NCBI GenBank assembly: GCA_017519685.1
Contig: JAFWRV010000055.1
Span: 1 to 6,890, forward strand
Reading direction: 5' to 3'
Length of the DNA stretch: 6,890 bases
Source of the DNA: Clostridia bacterium
GTDB lineage: Bacteria > Bacillota > Clostridia > Oscillospirales > Acutalibacteraceae
Shown: positions 5,455 through 6,890 of the stretch, piece after piece
Numbering within the stretch: position 1 is the first letter of the stretch
Layout: every line of letters begins with the position of its first letter
Notes under the pieces: model-generated
Databases searched by the model: none
What the model saw: the letters and a program-made list of their open reading frames with translations, nothing else
What the model was told of the DNA's origin: nothing
Translations under genes and position numbers: made by a program

Positions 5455-6624
5455 ATGCCTAAGAAAAAGCTAAGCAAGATTGGCGGAATAAAGTATTATA
5501 CCCGCACAGCTTGTGGCAAAAAGTTCTACTCAAACATCTCTCAGGAAGATGCAGATGCTAAGGCCGAAGAGTACAAGAAGCTCAAAGACAGATATATTGT
5601 TGACCCTGATATATCAGTCGCTGATTATGTTATTAAGTGGTATGACAATTACAAAGATCAAGTTGGTGAGCATACGGCAGACCAATACTATTACTGCTGC
5701 CAGGTAATTATTGAATATCTCGGTAATTACAGACTTGCAGATACCAATCCGCTTATCCTTGAGAATGAAATGAGAGCATTTGCCTCCACCAAGCTGAAAA
5801 CGACGAAGGATTACCCGTCACAAAAGTATATCTCTCAAATAATCAGCGTTTTGAAACTGATTTATAAACAGGCAAAAAAGGAACGCTTCTTTGATTTTAA
5901 TTATGCTGAAGATATATCGGTAAAATCTAAGAAAGACAGAGATTCAGGAAAAAAGCGAAGAGCGCTGACACCCGAAGAACTCGACAGAGTTCTAAATTTC
6001 CAGCATAGGTATACTCCTATGGTATGGTTCTTTTTGCTTTGTGGCTTGATGCCTGAAGAACTGGTTCCTCTTTGTTGGGGAGATATAACCTACAAAGAAA
6101 ATGAAGATCAATACACTGTAAGTATTAATAAAACAGCTCTTCTCAAAAATGACAAAAGGCCAGTCATTCGTGACGGAAAAGCCAAAACAGAATTCCGCTT
6201 GAGACCCATTCCTATTCCGTTCCCATTATCTGAATGGGTAAAAGAGAATATTGGCAAGAACAAGAAAAAGGATTTGATTTTCCCGGACAGAAATGGTGAA
6301 GTGCTTTCAAGATCTGCTCTGACTGGAAGATTCAATACATATCTTATTGATCTTGATTGTTGGATTTACGGCAAGCAAAAGTTTAACCCTAAAGAAAAGT
6401 TTCATTTTGATATGGACAAATTCTGCATGTATGATCTAAGACATACATATATAACCTTGCTTGTTTCTCTCGATACACCTGTCAGAAAAACAACTGCGCT
6501 TGCCGGTCATTCAGGAACGGAAACAGCAGATAAGTATTACATCGATTACAAACAAGTCAACACTGGCGATGATGTTAAAAAGCTCGGCGATTATCTCAAA
6601 AACAAGGTTTCGGATTCCGCTTGA
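5455..6624 (+). CDS. tyrosine recombinase / integrase with altered Arg-I box
   Basis: The 389-residue length is typical for integrases of integrative elements. Residues 1-50 are a small arm-type DNA-binding domain (Lys-rich, beta strands with YYTRTACGKKFYSN), 53-145 a SAM-like core-binding domain, and 170-380 the catalytic domain. Visible catalytic residues are Lys244 (AKTEFRLRPIPIP beta hairpin), Arg329 in YDLRHT (Tyr326 in place of the first His, a common variant), His352 in AGHSGTE, and nucleophile Tyr361, nine residues after His352. The first Arg of the family (GLRxGE) is Met199 here (GLMPEE). It should cut and rejoin the element's ends, probably at the tRNA-Pro site 142 bp downstream of its stop. 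The ribosome binding site AAAGGA is at 5439-5444, with a 22-bp gap after the sigma-like gene, so it is probably co-transcribed. No excisionase gene is visible in the window. Confidence 0.93.
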   Translation: MPKKKLSKIGGIKYYTRTACGKKFYSNISQEDADAKAEEYKKLKDRYIVDPDISVADYVIKWYDNYKDQVGEHTADQYYYCCQVIIEYLGNYRLADTNPLILENEMRAFASTKLKTTKDYPSQKYISQIISVLKLIYKQAKKERFFDFNYAEDISVKSKKDRDSGKKRRALTPEELDRVLNFQHRYTPMVWFFLLCGLMPEELVPLCWGDITYKENEDQYTVSINKTALLKNDKRPVIRDGKAKTEFRLRPIPIPFPLSEWVKENIGKNKKKDLIFPDRNGEVLSRSALTGRFNTYLIDLDCWIYGKQKFNPKEKFHFDMDKFCMYDLRHTYITLLVSLDTPVRKTTALAGHSGTETADKYYIDYKQVNTGDDVKKLGDYLKNKVSDSA

Positions 6625-6766
6625 GTCAATTTGTCAAAACAATCCATCCAAGCTTATCTTATTTCAAAAAATACAGTTTGGTGGATAATTTGGCGGATAA
6701 TTATCATTTGTTCAGTGCTCAAAACCGTTGAAATATAAGGAAAATTCGAACCTTCGGCCGCAACCG
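6625..6766 (+). other. integrase-proximal arm of the attachment region
   Basis: This AT-rich stretch lies between the integrase stop and the tRNA fragment and has no gene or clear terminator. It contains the 12-bp tandem repeats at 6677-6702, a palindrome GATAATTATC (6696-6705), and short inverted arms CGAAC (6747-6751) and GTTCG (6766-6770) that end at the proposed crossover. Its sequence does not resemble a tRNA 5' half: the bases before 6767 cannot pair with the anticodon stem CCAAG. Confidence 0.5.
6677..6702 (+). repeat. two 12-bp tandem repeats, candidate integrase arm sites
   Basis: TTTGGTGGATAA (6677-6688) is followed directly by TTTGGCGGATAA (6689-6700), differing at one base, with TT continuing the pattern. 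Short direct repeats at this distance (about 65-90 bp) from the core site are typical binding sites for the N-terminal domain of tyrosine integrases. The role is inferred from position. Confidence 0.6.
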
Positions 6767-6811
6767 TTCGGGACCAAGAGGCCGTGGGTTCAAATCCCGC
6801 CACTCCGACCA
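6767..6811 (+). other. 3' fragment of tRNA-Pro(CGG), probable attachment site
   Basis: The fragment reads as the 3' part of a tRNA: anticodon loop TTCGGGA (6767-6773, anticodon CGG at 6769-6771), 3' anticodon stem CCAAG (6774-6778), variable loop AGGCC, T stem GTGGG/CCCGC with loop TTCAAAT (6784-6800), acceptor strand CACTCCG (6801-6807), discriminator A and CCA (6809-6811). The matching 5' half, including an acceptor strand CGGAGTG, is absent upstream. A junction in the anticodon loop beside an integrase gene is the usual mark of integration into a tRNA gene, leaving a displaced 3' end. It is not a functional tRNA. Confidence 0.82.
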
Positions 6812-6812
6812 G

Positions 6813-6843
6813 AAAAAAGACTTGCCACAGGCAAGTCTTTTTT
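6813..6843 (+). terminator. strong intrinsic terminator, originally of the tRNA-Pro gene
   Basis: GACTTGCC (6819-6826) pairs with GGCAAGTC (6830-6837) around an ACA loop. The stem is flanked by six A before and six T after, so it can work in both directions. It begins one base after the CCA, so it is probably the native terminator of the tRNA-Pro gene, displaced together with the 3' fragment. Confidence 0.88.
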
Positions 6844-6890
6844 CTGTGTTGCACCGTATATTTTGATAGAAAATCTTAAAGGGGGTTGCA
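6844..6890 (+). other. right flank, possibly leader of a gene beyond the window
   Basis: The window ends with AAAGGGGG (6879-6886), which could be a ribosome binding site for a plus-strand gene starting just outside. TTGCAC (6849-6854) could be a -35 element, but no good -10 follows. If the tRNA fragment is the element end, this is host chromosome. Confidence 0.25.

Noticed and set aside
6747..6770. SOS-box-like CGAAC...GTTCG near the attachment site
   Set aside because: The gap between arms is 14 bases instead of 4, so it does not fit the Firmicutes LexA box; it is more likely part of the recombination site or chance.
6737..6811. A complete tRNA gene at the right end
   Set aside because: No acceptor strand CGGAGTG, D arm or 5' anticodon stem (CTTGG) is found before 6767, so only the 3' fragment is present.
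6654..6854. Minus-strand open frame with a GVAGFEPTASWSRT string
   Set aside because: This string is a well-known false protein produced by reading antisense through a tRNA 3' end. It overlaps the tRNA-Pro fragment and terminator and has no ribosome binding site.
1..6890. CRISPR array, transposase, toxin-antitoxin pair, riboswitch or rRNA
   Set aside because: No regularly spaced repeats, DDE or serine recombinase motifs, small overlapping toxin-like gene pair, riboswitch-like leader or rRNA-like stretch was recognised on either strand.

Overview
The window looks like low-to-moderate GC DNA from a gut-type Clostridia (Firmicutes), probably close to Ruminococcus or another Oscillospiraceae genus. 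This rests on AAGGAG/GGAGGTG ribosome binding sites, consensus sigma-A promoters, a clostridial-style lipoprotein signal peptide with an acidic Glu/Asn/Thr linker, and the type of tyrosine recombinase. No taxonomic marker gene is present, so the placement is an inference.

Left part (1-2137), minus strand. A possible gene 3' end runs rightward into an intrinsic terminator. That terminator also closes a convergent lipoprotein gene (312-1109, own consensus promoter). Next comes a half-size EamA/DMT-family membrane protein (1254-1730, own promoter with a dyad). A gene-poor stretch of about 475 bp follows. It holds a minus-strand terminator-like hairpin, a striking 16-bp-stem hairpin built from tandem GATGTACC units, and a short C-terminal coding remnant (membrane helix plus KKKK tail).

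Right part (2138-6624), plus strand. A four-gene module is driven by a consensus promoter (TTGACA-17-TATATT) whose -10/start region is covered by an inverted repeat. The genes encode (1) a LexA/S24-type self-cleaving repressor, (2) a 365-residue protein with a C-terminal CX2C-X14-CX3C zinc-finger motif, (3) a 478-residue protein that I read as a highly divergent sigma-70-family factor with an extra C-terminal domain, overlapping gene 2 by 11 bp, and (4) a tyrosine recombinase whose first catalytic arginine position appears to be methionine.

Right end (6625-6890). Two 12-bp tandem repeats lie between the integrase and a 45-bp fragment matching the 3' part of a tRNA-Pro(CGG), from the anticodon loop to CCA. 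A strong terminator follows immediately. This is the usual appearance of an attachment site where an element integrated into a tRNA gene. The matching intact tRNA is not in the window, so the element, if complete, continues to the left beyond base 1. The working model is a LexA-controlled integrative element that carries its own sigma-like factor and zinc-finger partner next to its integrase.
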